From contig NZ_CP007451.1 of assembly GCF_000626635.1 (NCBI RefSeq), positions 3,950,501-4,014,500 on the forward strand: a DNA stretch of 64,000 nt, written 5' to 3'. A program made the position numbers and the translations under genes. This DNA is from Draconibacterium orientale (GTDB lineage: Bacteria > Bacteroidota > Bacteroidia > Bacteroidales > Prolixibacteraceae). Within the stretch, counting starts at the first letter, position 1, and each line of letters opens with the position of its first letter. Below are positions 16,484-24,967 of this stretch, piece by piece. The notes beneath the pieces were generated by a model that searched no databases, was not told the origin of the DNA, and saw only the letters and a program-made list of their open reading frames with translations.

Positions 16484-18568
16484 CTACTGCTTTTTCCTTT
16501 TTTTCTCGTCAGGATATTCAATTCGGATATGGTAAATATTTATCAGTTTTTCTAAAAGTGTATGTTTAATTGTATTTATATCGCTGAAGGTAAGATCCGA
16601 ATCATCAAGCTGTTTATCTTCAATTTTCTTGTCAATCATACTGTCGATAAGCGCCTTCAGGTTTTCGTGTGTTTTCTCTTTCATACTGCGCGATGCCGCT
16701 TCAATTCCATCAACCAGCATAACCACCGCAGCTTCTTTCGAGCGGGGAAGTGGCCCGGGATAGGCAAAAGCATTTTCATCTACTTCCTTATCCGGATTTT
16801 GTTCCTGGTGCTTCAGGTAGAAATATTTTGCTTTTGTTGTTCCGTGATGCGTGGCTATAAACTCGATAATAACCGCCGGCAGTTTGTGTTTCTGTGCCAT
16901 TTTAACCCCATTTTGAACGTGGTCGATAATTACCTCGGCACTTTTTAAATTACTGATCCGGTCGTGCGGGTTCATTCCCATGGCCTGGTTCTCGATAAAA
17001 AAGTTAGGACGGCCAATCTTTCCAATATCGTGGTAAAGGGCACCGGCGCGTACCAAAAAAGGGTTTCCTCCAATACGAAGGATAACCTCTTCGGCAAGAT
17101 TGGCAATTTGCATCGAATGCTGAAATGTACCAGGTGCCTGCTCGGCAAGTTTTCGCAATAATGGCTGGTTACTATCCGATATTTCGATTAAAGTTACATC
17201 GGAAACAAATCCAAAAAGTTTTTCGAAAATATATACCAACGGATATACCAAAAGGATTAGCACACTGCTAATGGCAAACCATTTTAACATCGAATAATCG
17301 TAGGAAATAAATGTTCCTTCGTGAATTAGGTTTAGTGCCGTAAAAACAACCAGGTAGGTTAAAAATACCCACAAGGCTGCCAAAACCAGGTGAACGCGGC
17401 GATGCATTTTATTGAGGCTAAAAACCGCAATAAGACCTGCCGACACCTGAAGAAGTATAAATTCGTAATTGTTTGGTGCATAAAATCCCATTAAAAGGGT
17501 GGTGATGATGAGCGTGAAAATAGCCGTTCGCGAATCGAAAAATGTACGTATCATTATTGGGAACACCGCAAACGGAACCATATAAATGTGCAGGTTCGGG
17601 AAGGTGTTTATAAAATTCGACAGCAAAATGGTGCCGGCCATCAGCATCAGCATAAAACTTAATTTGTTCAGGTGCTCAAGTATATCGCGCCGATACAGCA
17701 ACAGAAACACAAAAATGAAGCTGAGCAGAACCGAAATAAGCAGTACTTTACCTATTGATACCATGTAGCGGTTTACATCGTTACCACGTTCTTTTTCGTA
17801 ACTGGCTTTTAACGATTCCAGCATTTGATATTTTTCGGCATCTACAATTTCGCCCTGCAGCACAATTCGTTGCCCTTGTTTTACCATTCCGCGCGTGGCC
17901 GATATGGATTGTGTTATTTCATCAATTTCTTTCTGGCTGGTTTCGCTATCGTACTCAAGGTTTGCCGCTATGTACCGTTCAAGATTAAGATTGGTCAGCC
18001 ACGGGAAATTGTTGCCTTCGCTAACCAGGTTTTGTCGGGTGTTTAAAAGGGCATTGTAGGCCGATTTCTCGGAATACAGCTGGTCAACATCTTCTTTCTG
18101 AACAATATTTCCGGTACGTTTATTAATTTCTTCTTTTCCCTTCAGCTCTTCATAAATATCCACCGAAAAAAGCAGAATTCCGTTTCCGTATAGTTCATCG
18201 AGTTTTGTTGATAAAGCTTCAAATATTCTTTTTTTTGCGGTATTTGTGGTGTCAATATCCAGTTCCAGGTCCTGGCGAAGACGTGCTAAACTTTCACTTT
18301 TTTGGGTCGTATCGTTAAAAAAATAAGGAACAAGCGAACTGATTTGGTCGGTTTTTTCTTCATTTAGTTCGTTTGCCGTTTTTAAAATAGCAAAGTCGAA
18401 AGGTGCCACCAGGTTTTCGTGCTGCCACGGAAATCCCCTTTGGTACTCGTATTTAAACTTTGGCTCTCCGGGCAAAATAAAATACAAAGCCACGGCTGTA
18501 AGTACAAATAACGATAGCTGTAAAAACAGTCGGGTGTAGCTTTTTAGTCTTCTCATTAATTTATTCAT
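16484..18568 (-). CDS. 7TM-HD phosphodiesterase (PgpH-like)
   Basis: A 694-residue membrane protein with the order of the 7TMR-HD family: one N-terminal membrane segment (about 13-31), an extracytoplasmic domain to about residue 265, seven transmembrane segments to about 455, and a cytoplasmic HD domain. The HD motif is YHDIGKIGRPNFF, preceded by PGTFQHSMQIANLAEEV and followed by IATHHGTTKAKYF. Firmicute PgpH hydrolyses cyclic di-AMP; by family this protein probably does the same, linking an external signal to nucleotide turnover. Divergent from the NlpC/P60 gene. Confidence 0.92.
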   Translation of the reverse strand: MNKLMRRLKSYTRLFLQLSLFVLTAVALYFILPGEPKFKYEYQRGFPWQHENLVAPFDFAILKTANELNEEKTDQISSLVPYFFNDTTQKSESLARLRQDLELDIDTTNTAKKRIFEALSTKLDELYGNGILLFSVDIYEELKGKEEINKRTGNIVQKEDVDQLYSEKSAYNALLNTRQNLVSEGNNFPWLTNLNLERYIAANLEYDSETSQKEIDEITQSISATRGMVKQGQRIVLQGEIVDAEKYQMLESLKASYEKERGNDVNRYMVSIGKVLLISVLLSFIFVFLLLYRRDILEHLNKLSFMLMLMAGTILLSNFINTFPNLHIYMVPFAVFPIMIRTFFDSRTAIFTLIITTLLMGFYAPNNYEFILLQVSAGLIAVFSLNKMHRRVHLVLAALWVFLTYLVVFTALNLIHEGTFISYDYSMLKWFAISSVLILLVYPLVYIFEKLFGFVSDVTLIEISDSNQPLLRKLAEQAPGTFQHSMQIANLAEEVILRIGGNPFLVRAGALYHDIGKIGRPNFFIENQAMGMNPHDRISNLKSAEVIIDHVQNGVKMAQKHKLPAVIIEFIATHHGTTKAKYFYLKHQEQNPDKEVDENAFAYPGPLPRSKEAAVVMLVDGIEAASRSMKEKTHENLKALIDSMIDKKIEDKQLDDSDLTFSDINTIKHTLLEKLINIYHIRIEYPDEKKRKKQ

Positions 18569-18670
18569 ATACCGAATATCGAAATTTTGATTTAAAATAC
18601 CATTACTCTCATCTGCTTCTTTTTAAACTAACTCTTAATATCTCGTTGACAAATAAGGTTTGCAGATAAG

Positions 18671-18699
18671 TTTGTAAAGCCCATTTTTTCTTAGTTTTG
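18671..18699 (+). promoter_or_regulatory. Promoter of the NlpC/P60 gene
   Basis: TTTG at 18671-18674 and TAGTTTTG at 18692-18699, separated by 17 bases, match the Bacteroidota TTTG / TAnnTTTG promoter pattern, about 58 bases before the start codon. Confidence 0.55.
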
Positions 18700-18757
18700 T
18701 GTTTATACGCTTCAAACAGGTGCTATTCCTGTTTTACAAAATAAAATTAAGAAAATA

Positions 18758-19546
18758 TTGATGAACTACGGCATTTCAAATTTAAGTATTATTCCGGTTC
18801 GGCTCGAGCCTTCTGAAAAAAGCGAAATGGTTACACAGATTCTTTTTGGCGAACACTTTGAAATGCGCGAGCAAATGGTGGGCTGGACGAATGTAAAGCT
18901 GGCCTACGACGGTTACGAAGGCTGGATTGATACCAAAATGATTACGCCGATATCTATTCGAACATTAAACAAGATTGAAAAATGCGCAACTGCCGTAACA
19001 TCCGATATTATTACCATTGTTCCGGTTAACGAAGAACAAAACCTGATGCTGGTAGCCGGAAGTACATTGCCGGTTTGGCGGCCCTACCTAAAACAGTTTT
19101 CGGTTATACAAGACACTTACCTGGCTACTGGTGAGGTGATTTACGGTAAACTGAAGAATGCACGTGAAATTGCCATTCAGCAAGCGTTGAAATATTTTAA
19201 TGCGCCGTATTTGTGGGGAGGAAGAACTCCTTTTGGTGTTGATTGCAGTGGTTTTACTCAAATAATTTACAAGATGATTGGCATTAAATTACCGCGCGAT
19301 GCCAGCGAGCAGGTAAAAATAGGAACGGCTATGAGTTTTGTTGATGAGGCCGAACCCGGCGATCTTGCCTTTTTTGATGACGAGGAAGGAAATATTGTTC
19401 ATGTGGGAATTATCTGGAAACGAAATAAAATCATTCATGCATCGGGGAAAGTGCGTATCGATAATGTCGATCAATTCGGAATTTTTAATATCGATACGCA
19501 ACGTTATACCCACAAAATGCGTGTAATGAAAAAAATAATAGAATAA
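18758..19546 (+). CDS. SH3-domain NlpC/P60 (C40) peptidase
   Basis: A 262-residue protein. Residues 1-65 form a bacterial SH3-like domain (LGxx EMREQMVGWTNVKLAYDGYEGWI), a second SH3-like segment follows, and the C-terminal NlpC/P60 domain carries Cys163 in GVDCSGFTQ, His215 in NIVHVGIIW and His227 in IIHASG, the Cys-His-His catalytic set. Such enzymes cut the D-Glu to diamino-acid bond in peptidoglycan peptides. No signal peptide is visible, which fits cytoplasmic muropeptide recycling enzymes of the YkfC type. Its stop codon is one base from a microprotein start. Confidence 0.9.
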   Translation: MMNYGISNLSIIPVRLEPSEKSEMVTQILFGEHFEMREQMVGWTNVKLAYDGYEGWIDTKMITPISIRTLNKIEKCATAVTSDIITIVPVNEEQNLMLVAGSTLPVWRPYLKQFSVIQDTYLATGEVIYGKLKNAREIAIQQALKYFNAPYLWGGRTPFGVDCSGFTQIIYKMIGIKLPRDASEQVKIGTAMSFVDEAEPGDLAFFDDEEGNIVHVGIIWKRNKIIHASGKVRIDNVDQFGIFNIDTQRYTHKMRVMKKIIE

Positions 19547-19547
19547 A

Positions 19548-19640
19548 ATGGAAAACATTGAGCTTGTTATTTATGTTGCCCTTTTTGTAGCCGCCGTTTA
19601 CCTGGTAGTAAAACATTGGAAAACAGGTCGGAAAAAGTAG
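19548..19640 (+). CDS. 30-residue single-pass membrane microprotein
   Basis: An ATG begins one base after the stop of the NlpC/P60 gene (TAAAATG arrangement), giving a 30-residue peptide. It starts MENIELVIYVALFVAAVYL, a hydrophobic helix, and ends in the basic HWKTGRKK. The layout (short acidic N-terminus, one helix, positive tail) fits an inner-membrane microprotein with the tail in the cytoplasm. Spacing suggests translational coupling. No function is known. It lacks the cysteines of the FeoB-associated small proteins it otherwise resembles. Confidence 0.5.
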   Translation: MENIELVIYVALFVAAVYLVVKHWKTGRKK

Positions 19641-19826
19641 TGCCCACAAATAAGATTGGTGTTGGTTAGATTGAAAAGAGATTGATTTAGATCGAGAAGA
19701 TTTAGTATAATTTGTCGACTCTGAATCCCGAACGAATACTCTTGCTTCTGACGCTACGGTTGGGATTTTGGCCAATAAACCTGTTCTCAATTTTTGCCTT
19801 TTAACTTATTAATTTTTACTTGAATC

Positions 19827-20249
19827 ATGTTTACTTATAAATATCCGCGCGCTGCCCTTACAGTTGATGCTATCGTTTTTGTAAAATCAGAAACAACAAT
19901 TTCCGTTTTGCTGATTGAGCGGGGGAGGGAGCCCTTTAAAAACAAGTGGGCCTTACCCGGTGGTTTTGTTGATTTGGACGAGACACTGGAAAAGGCCTGT
20001 ATTCGTGAGTTGGAAGAAGAAACCGGTTTGCAGGTGGAAAAAATGCAGCAGTTTCGTGCGTACGATGCCATCGACCGCGATCCGCGCCATCGTACTATCT
20101 CTGTGGTGTATTCGGTGCAGCTGGCCGGTAAAATGCCGGTAAAAGGCAACGACGATGCTGCACAGGCAAGGTGGTTTTCAATCGATGATATGCCCGAACT
20201 GGCATTTGATCATGCGGATATTCTGAATGATTTTTTTGGTGATCAATAG
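19827..20249 (+). CDS. Nudix hydrolase
   Basis: A 140-residue Nudix protein with the complete Nudix box GGFVDLDETLEKACIRELEEETGL (Gx5Ex7REUxEExGU pattern; about residues 45-67). It begins with YKYPRAALTVDAIVF, seen in ADP-ribose pyrophosphatase-like members. It probably hydrolyses a nucleoside diphosphate derivative such as ADP-ribose with magnesium. The substrate cannot be told from the sequence alone. The gene stands by itself, with a 200-bp tail region holding two related short repeats. Confidence 0.9.
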   Translation: MFTYKYPRAALTVDAIVFVKSETTISVLLIERGREPFKNKWALPGGFVDLDETLEKACIRELEEETGLQVEKMQQFRAYDAIDRDPRHRTISVVYSVQLAGKMPVKGNDDAAQARWFSIDDMPELAFDHADILNDFFGDQ

Positions 20250-20279
20250 CTTCGTTTGTTTTATAGTTCGCCAGACTTT

Positions 20280-20346
20280 AAAATATGTATGCTCAGCATA
20301 TTTTATAGTTAGCTTGAATAAAAAGTATGTATGCTCAGCACGTTTT
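20280..20346. repeat. Two related short repeats around TATGTATGCTCAGCA
   Basis: AATATGTATGCTCAGCATATTTTA and a second copy AGTATGTATGCTCAGCACGTTTTTA lie about 45 bp apart. The first can fold into a small hairpin (AAAATATG / CATATTTT). Role unknown. Confidence 0.5.
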
Positions 20347-20449
20347 TAATGGTGCTTTAACCGAAAACCAGGCATAAACCCCATTACCGTTAATTGAAAT
20401 GGTGATTACAATTGAACAATGAGCTTTTGGATATACATTTGTGTTCCTT

Positions 20450-21388
20450 TTAATGCCCATCAATTCCGTGAAGCATAAGAAACGAATGCATCAGAATTTT
20501 ATGAATCTCGGTTAAATATTCGTTTACGGCTTTGGTACTGCCCGGCAGCGAGAATACCAGCGTTTTATCTTTAACTCCGGCAATCGATCGGCTAAGCAAT
20601 GCATTGGGTTTTTCCGCACCATATTTCAACCGGATGTGATCCATTATTCCCGGAATTTCCAAATCGATAAAGTTTTGGATGACAGCGGGAGCAATATCGC
20701 GTGGGCCGATTCCGGTGCTTCCGGTTGTATAAATGATGTCGAATCTGTTGTTTACCGCATTTTGTAGTTCGGTTTCCAGCAACTCTTTTTCATCAGGAAT
20801 TACAGTGCGCGATGTTTCGCACAGGTATGTTTTTGAGGTGAACCAATCTTTGCTCAGTTTTTCCAGAAGTGGCCCGCTTTTGTCTTTGTAAATACCTTGG
20901 AAAGCACGGTCGCTCAAGGTAATTACCTTTATGCGAAAAGTTTTTGGAAGGTATTCCATGGTGTCGTTCTCCGAAAGTGTTCCCGGTTTTATTACCCGGC
21001 AGAAAATACCTTCTTTTGGCATCACACATTTGCCTGCCAGTTGAAAAATCTCGCAGTTATCGCCGTGGCATTTTTTCCCGATTTGCGTTACTTCCAATTC
21101 CACGTTTCCTGCTCTGAATCGATCAAAAGGCATGGCTTTATGAACCGCGATTCCTTCGGTAGTAATGTTTTCGGCAAACTCGCCATAGTTGATTTCACGG
21201 CCTAACTCGCCTTCAAAACTTTTAATGCTTTCGGCAGCCAGCAGACTGATCTGGCGGTGCCATTTTCCGGCATGAGCGTCGCCTTCAATTCCATCCAGGT
21301 TTAGCTTTAATTCTTTGCGCGGAGTTTTTATCGTGCCTTTTTTCTCCGAAATATTTAATGATTTTATTTTGCAGGTTTGTGCTTCCAT
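20450..21388 (-). CDS. MOSC domain - MogA/MoaB fusion protein
   Basis: A 312-residue fusion. Residues 1 to about 148 form a MOSC domain (GIEGDAHAGKWHRQISLL; FAENITTEGI; a conserved cysteine in GIFCRVI), the domain that handles sulfur or delivers molybdenum cofactor. Residues about 150-312 are a MogA/MoaB domain with TTGSTGIGPRD (221-231) and the LPGSTKAVNEYL end, which adenylylates molybdopterin before molybdenum insertion. It is the last gene of the molybdenum cofactor operon, 8 bp behind moaC. The fusion fits a role in late cofactor assembly. Confidence 0.88.
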   Translation of the reverse strand: MEAQTCKIKSLNISEKKGTIKTPRKELKLNLDGIEGDAHAGKWHRQISLLAAESIKSFEGELGREINYGEFAENITTEGIAVHKAMPFDRFRAGNVELEVTQIGKKCHGDNCEIFQLAGKCVMPKEGIFCRVIKPGTLSENDTMEYLPKTFRIKVITLSDRAFQGIYKDKSGPLLEKLSKDWFTSKTYLCETSRTVIPDEKELLETELQNAVNNRFDIIYTTGSTGIGPRDIAPAVIQNFIDLEIPGIMDHIRLKYGAEKPNALLSRSIAGVKDKTLVFSLPGSTKAVNEYLTEIHKILMHSFLMLHGIDGH

Positions 21389-21396
21389 TTCTGTAA

Positions 21397-21843
21397 TTAT
21401 ATTTTCTCCTTAAAGTCAAGTCTTACATCGCTTATTACCATGTTTTTGTCAACGGCTTTGCACATGTCGTAAATGGTAAGCAGCGCAACATTCACCGCTG
21501 TTAAGGCTTCCATTTCAACGCCGGTTTGCCCGATACATTTGGTCAAACTTTTTACCAAAATGCCATTCTTTTGAACTTCAGCTTTTACCTCAACTTTGGT
21601 AAGCTGCAACGGATGGCAAAGCGGAATCAGCCGCGATGTTTCTTTGGCTGCCTGAATTCCGGCAATTTCAGCAATGGTAATTACGTCGCCTTTCTTTATC
21701 AGGCTTTCGTTTATCAGCCGAATGGTTTCGGGCTGCAAGGCAATAAAACCCGATGCTTCAGCAGTTCGTACCTGTTGTGGTTTGTGGCCCACATCTACCA
21801 TGTTGGCTTTTCCTTCGTCGTTTATATGTGATAATTGACTCAT
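21397..21843 (-). CDS. moaC: Cyclic pyranopterin monophosphate synthase MoaC
   Basis: A 148-residue MoaC, which with MoaA converts GTP to cyclic pyranopterin monophosphate. The conserved blocks MVDVGHKP, the IPLCHPLQLTKVEV segment, TGVEMEALTAVNVALLTIYDMCKAVDK and the final I.DVRLDFK are present. Length is slightly short of the usual 155-160 but no conserved part is missing. Two bases separate it from moaA. Confidence 0.95.
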   Translation of the reverse strand: MSQLSHINDEGKANMVDVGHKPQQVRTAEASGFIALQPETIRLINESLIKKGDVITIAEIAGIQAAKETSRLIPLCHPLQLTKVEVKAEVQKNGILVKSLTKCIGQTGVEMEALTAVNVALLTIYDMCKAVDKNMVISDVRLDFKEKI

Positions 21844-21845
21844 AT

Positions 21846-22646
21846 TTATCCTCCAATATTTGAAAAATCGTGTGATTCGGTTCCTACTCCTTTTTCCGGT
21901 TTGTTTTCCAGGGCTTGATTGTATGCTTCTTCAATACCCAATTCCCGCGTGCTGTAACGCAAGCCGGAATGCAGGCACGGAACGATAAATCCGTCGGCAG
22001 TTAAACGCAGGCGGTTACAAATTTTGCAGATGCCACCTAAACCGCCGTCAACGGCATAAAACTCGCCGGTGCGCAAATCCATCTGTCGAATAAAACGCAG
22101 CTTCAAGCCTTTATTTTGGCAGAATTCGCGTACTTCCTGTTCATCCTCCTCGTTTTCGCCGGGAATGCGAACAAAGTTGATTTTTACTGGTTGTAAATCG
22201 GCTTCCAATGCTGCATCAATTCCCATTAACATATCATTTAATTCTCCAACACGGGTAATTTTTTTGAATTTCTCCGGATTCAGGGTATCCAGACTGATGT
22301 TCACGCGTTTTAGCCCGGCAGCTTTTAAGGCTTTGGCATAACGTGGCAGAAGAACACCGTTTGTGGTCATTCCAATATCTTCGATCTCCGGAATGGCTGA
22401 AAGCATATTTATCAGCTCGGGAAAATCTTTGCGCACCAAAGGTTCGCCTCCGGTAATTCGTAATTTGCGAATTCCAAGTTTTACACCTGTCTTAACGATT
22501 TCGGTAATTTCGTCGAACGAAAGAATATCCTCGTGCTTTTTTAGTGGCAAACCTTCAGCCGGCATACAGTATTCGCACCGAAAATTACAGCGGTCGGTTA
22601 CCGAAATGCGCAGGTAGTTAATATGTCTGTTAAAGCGGTCGTACAT
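21846..22646 (-). CDS. moaA: GTP 3',8-cyclase MoaA (short form)
   Basis: A radical SAM enzyme. The start at 22646 (MYDRFNRHINYLRIS) matches MoaA proteins; the longer frame to 22721 adds sequence that overlaps moeA. Motifs: CNFRCEYC for the SAM cluster, TGGEPLVRKDF, NISLDTL, the C-terminal cluster CKICNRLRLTADGFIVPCL, and the invariant terminal Gly-Gly (SNIGG). At 266 residues it is about 60 short of typical MoaA: the segment between FIRQMDLRTGEF and the C-terminal cysteines is nearly absent. All catalytic features remain. It overlaps moeA by 17 bp. Confidence 0.9.
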   Translation of the reverse strand: MYDRFNRHINYLRISVTDRCNFRCEYCMPAEGLPLKKHEDILSFDEITEIVKTGVKLGIRKLRITGGEPLVRKDFPELINMLSAIPEIEDIGMTTNGVLLPRYAKALKAAGLKRVNISLDTLNPEKFKKITRVGELNDMLMGIDAALEADLQPVKINFVRIPGENEEDEQEVREFCQNKGLKLRFIRQMDLRTGEFYAVDGGLGGICKICNRLRLTADGFIVPCLHSGLRYSTRELGIEEAYNQALENKPEKGVGTESHDFSNIGG

Positions 22647-23805
22647 ATGCAAATTCGTTGTTTTGAATGGTTGAAACTCCCAGTGGTACTTCAAGTAATG
22701 CATTTGCAAAAGCCAGTGCATTTATGTGTGCCGAGCCATGAAACGGAATTTCTGAAATTGCTCCCGCTGAATCAATAACAACCGGAATAATTGCCAAACG
22801 ATTGGCTTTTTTTCGCTGATACGTAAAGTTCATTCGGGCCTTTACCCGCAGAGGTGTGTAGTTGGATCCGAGCAATTTGCAGATCACCGGTTTGGCAATC
22901 AACTCAAACTGTACGAATGACGACACCGGGTTTCCGGAAAGACCAAAAACGAACTTACCTTCCTTTTCTGAAAAAGTCATTGGGTTACCCGGTTTAATCC
23001 CCGTGTGATCCCAGTATAATTTAAAACCTTGTTCTTTCAATATCTCCGGAATAAAATCGAAATCGCCAACTGATGCTCCACCGGTGAAAACGATAAAATC
23101 GCTCGATTCCAGCGCTTTGTTAAAGCTTTTAGTGAGTAATTCGTATTCGTCAACCAGCATGAGTTCATCCACAACTTCAAGGTTCATTTTTCGGAGCTGG
23201 GTGATCACCTGGCTGGAATTACTATTCCGAATCTGCCCTGGTTTTGGTGTTTCTGATGGAGAAACCAATTCGCTGCCAGTAGCAATTACGGTTGCTTTTG
23301 GGCGTTTTGAAACCAAAACTTCAGTATAACCTGCACCGGCAAGCACTGCCATTTGTGGGACATTTATTAAGGCTCCCTTTTTTAGCAGCACATCACCTTC
23401 TTTATAATCTTCACCCAGGTAACAAATATTTTTCATGGTATTTAGATTGGTACAACGCACCTTATTTCCATGAAGTTCTTCCGCATCCTCAACCATAAAA
23501 ACACAATCGCATTCAGGCGGAACGGCAGCGCCGGTCATAATTTTCACACACTGGTTTTTGCCAATTTTAAGCGACGCAATTTTTCCGGCATTAATAACTT
23601 CCAGAACTTCCAGTTCATTGCCAATATCTTCAAGTCGGCAAGCATATCCGTCCATTGCCGATTTATTGAACGGGGGCATGTTTAAATCCGCAATTACATC
23701 TTCCTGTAAAACCCGATTAAAAGCATTTTCAAGTTGCACCTTTTCCGTTGGAAAGAATGGTGGTAAATTGCCGGTCAGCTGTTGTATTTTTTCAAATTGG
23801 TTCAT
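22630..23805 (-). CDS. moeA: Molybdopterin molybdenumtransferase MoeA
   Basis: A 391-residue MoeA, which inserts molybdate into adenylylated molybdopterin. Conserved parts include MPPFNKSAMDGYAC, KIMTGAAVPPECDCVFMVED, ATGSELVSPSETPKPGQIRNSNS, the MogA-like domain FTGGASVGDFDFIPEIL, and LSGNPVSSFVQFELIA. Length is normal. It overlaps the preceding gene by 4 bp and moaA by 17 bp, so the operon is tightly packed. Confidence 0.95.
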   Translation of the reverse strand: MNQFEKIQQLTGNLPPFFPTEKVQLENAFNRVLQEDVIADLNMPPFNKSAMDGYACRLEDIGNELEVLEVINAGKIASLKIGKNQCVKIMTGAAVPPECDCVFMVEDAEELHGNKVRCTNLNTMKNICYLGEDYKEGDVLLKKGALINVPQMAVLAGAGYTEVLVSKRPKATVIATGSELVSPSETPKPGQIRNSNSSQVITQLRKMNLEVVDELMLVDEYELLTKSFNKALESSDFIVFTGGASVGDFDFIPEILKEQGFKLYWDHTGIKPGNPMTFSEKEGKFVFGLSGNPVSSFVQFELIAKPVICKLLGSNYTPLRVKARMNFTYQRKKANRLAIIPVVIDSAGAISEIPFHGSAHINALAFANALLEVPLGVSTIQNNEFAYVRPL

Positions 23806-24350
23806 AAAACGAGTGAAAATTTATTGTTGTTGACCTGAATTTTGTTGTAATCAAATTTAAGTTTTTCTCCGTCATTAATCACAATTATTGGATGGTGTAT
23901 CAGGTGATGTGCTTTTTTTATCGGAGTTCCGGTTGATTGAATAAAAAAGAACAAACCCGGATTAATAATTTCATGTAAACCTCCCGACTCGCACACAATT
24001 GGTGTTTCGGGTAAAAAAGCCGATAGATTTTCAAATGCTTCCGGAAGATATTCCGGTGCAGCCATTACAAAGAAAACCTGTTTTGCACCTGCCTGTAACA
24101 TCAGCGAACTGTCTTTGCCCGTAATTTGCTTTTCCTGCAGAATTACGTAGTGTTTATCTTTTATAAGCACATCTTCGCTGTTGTGCTCGTGAATATGCGA
24201 GGTGATTTTAAGCCCGGTAATGGGAGCTTGTTCGGATAATGACTCGATTACGCGACAGGCAAAGTAGGTTTTTCCCACATTTCTCCCGTTGCCTGCAATC
24301 AATAGCAAGTTCGGGTAATGGATTTTTTTATCTTTTTGTATTTGTGTCAT
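23802..24350 (-). CDS. MobB-like P-loop protein
   Basis: A 182-residue protein with a Walker A motif GNGRNVGKT (residues 20-28), followed by FACRVIESL and, further on, EHNSEDVL. The pattern resembles MobB, the GTP-binding partner in molybdopterin guanine dinucleotide formation, and the P-loop proteins found with moeA in Bacteroidota. As the first gene of the moeA-moaA-moaC-MOSC/MogA operon and overlapping moeA by 4 bp, a role in molybdenum cofactor assembly is likely. The exact step is inference. Confidence 0.65.
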   Translation of the reverse strand: MTQIQKDKKIHYPNLLLIAGNGRNVGKTYFACRVIESLSEQAPITGLKITSHIHEHNSEDVLIKDKHYVILQEKQITGKDSSLMLQAGAKQVFFVMAAPEYLPEAFENLSAFLPETPIVCESGGLHEIINPGLFFFIQSTGTPIKKAHHLIHHPIIVINDGEKLKFDYNKIQVNNNKFSLVL

Positions 24351-24664
24351 TTAATAACCTGAGTTCAGTTATTGATGTTAACCTCAGAATTACAGAAATG
24401 TGCGAAATTTGGATTAAAAATATCGCAAGAATAGCGGGCTATTTTAAGAGGTTTTCTGTTTAAAGATTGTGCATTTCTGTAATTTCCTTCGGATTTCTCA
24501 AATTTTTACATAAATCACTCCATATTTTTTTGAATTATCCCGATAGTCCTTCAAAAATCTGCAATAATTTCTGCTGAAAATTTCCAGAAACTGAGGCAAG
24601 ATTTATAATTGAACTCAGGTTAATATGTTTCAGGGAAGGAAGGAGCTTCATTTTGTGCAATGCA

Positions 24665-24795
24665 AAATTTGCTCTTTCTCCTTTCCAATTTACCCCGGCC
24701 TTGCCGGGATGCGGGAGGATCACCTGTTTCCGGGTAATCCCATCGGCCGAAATCCCCTGGTATGCACTTTAGGTATTTCAGCTCGGAGCCGCTAC
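24665..24795 (-). promoter_or_regulatory. Candidate Moco-type riboswitch or structured leader
   Basis: On the minus strand this GC-rich segment, in the 5' leader of the molybdenum cofactor genes, begins GGCUCCGAGCUGAAAU and can form an 8-bp stem GGAUUACC / GGUGAUCC capped by a GAAA tetraloop. This is followed at once by CCUCCCG and a second stem CCCGG / CCGGG. CUCCGAGC near the 5' end, a GNRA-capped stem and CCUCCCG are, as I recall, features of the Moco RNA class. I cannot score it against the model. A short frame on this strand (24535-24723) overlaps it and is probably spurious. Confidence 0.45.
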
Positions 24796-24925
24796 AAATA
24801 TAGTAAAGAATCTAGATGTGTAGATGTGAATGAGTAAAAAGTGCTGAAAAGCATTTTTAACCAGAATAAAACGCTGGAGGATGTTAACAAAAATGGGAAT
24901 ATAAATATGGACAACGGGAATGATA

Positions 24926-24963
24926 TTCAAGGGCAGGTTATGAAATAATAACCTGCCCTTGAA
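24926..24963. terminator. Terminator hairpin behind ccsBA
   Basis: Perfect 16-bp stem TTCAAGGGCAGGTTAT / ATAACCTGCCCTTGAA with a six-base loop, lying five bases past the ccsBA stop on the minus strand. The T-run is weak. Confidence 0.65.
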
Positions 24964-24967
24964 TTAT

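Larger units (their letters stand above)
24351..24967. other. Leader region of the molybdenum cofactor operon
   Basis: About 620 bp between the mobB-like gene and the end of ccsBA. It holds the structured element at 24665-24795 (see its own entry), roughly 300 bp of AT-rich sequence without a gene between that element and the mobB-like start, and the ccsBA terminator hairpin at 24926-24963. Confidence 0.6.

Noticed and set aside
24535-24723. 62-codon minus-strand frame in the molybdenum operon leader
   Set aside because: It overlaps the structured leader element, has no family resemblance, and its codons follow the stem sequences; more likely an untranslated leader.
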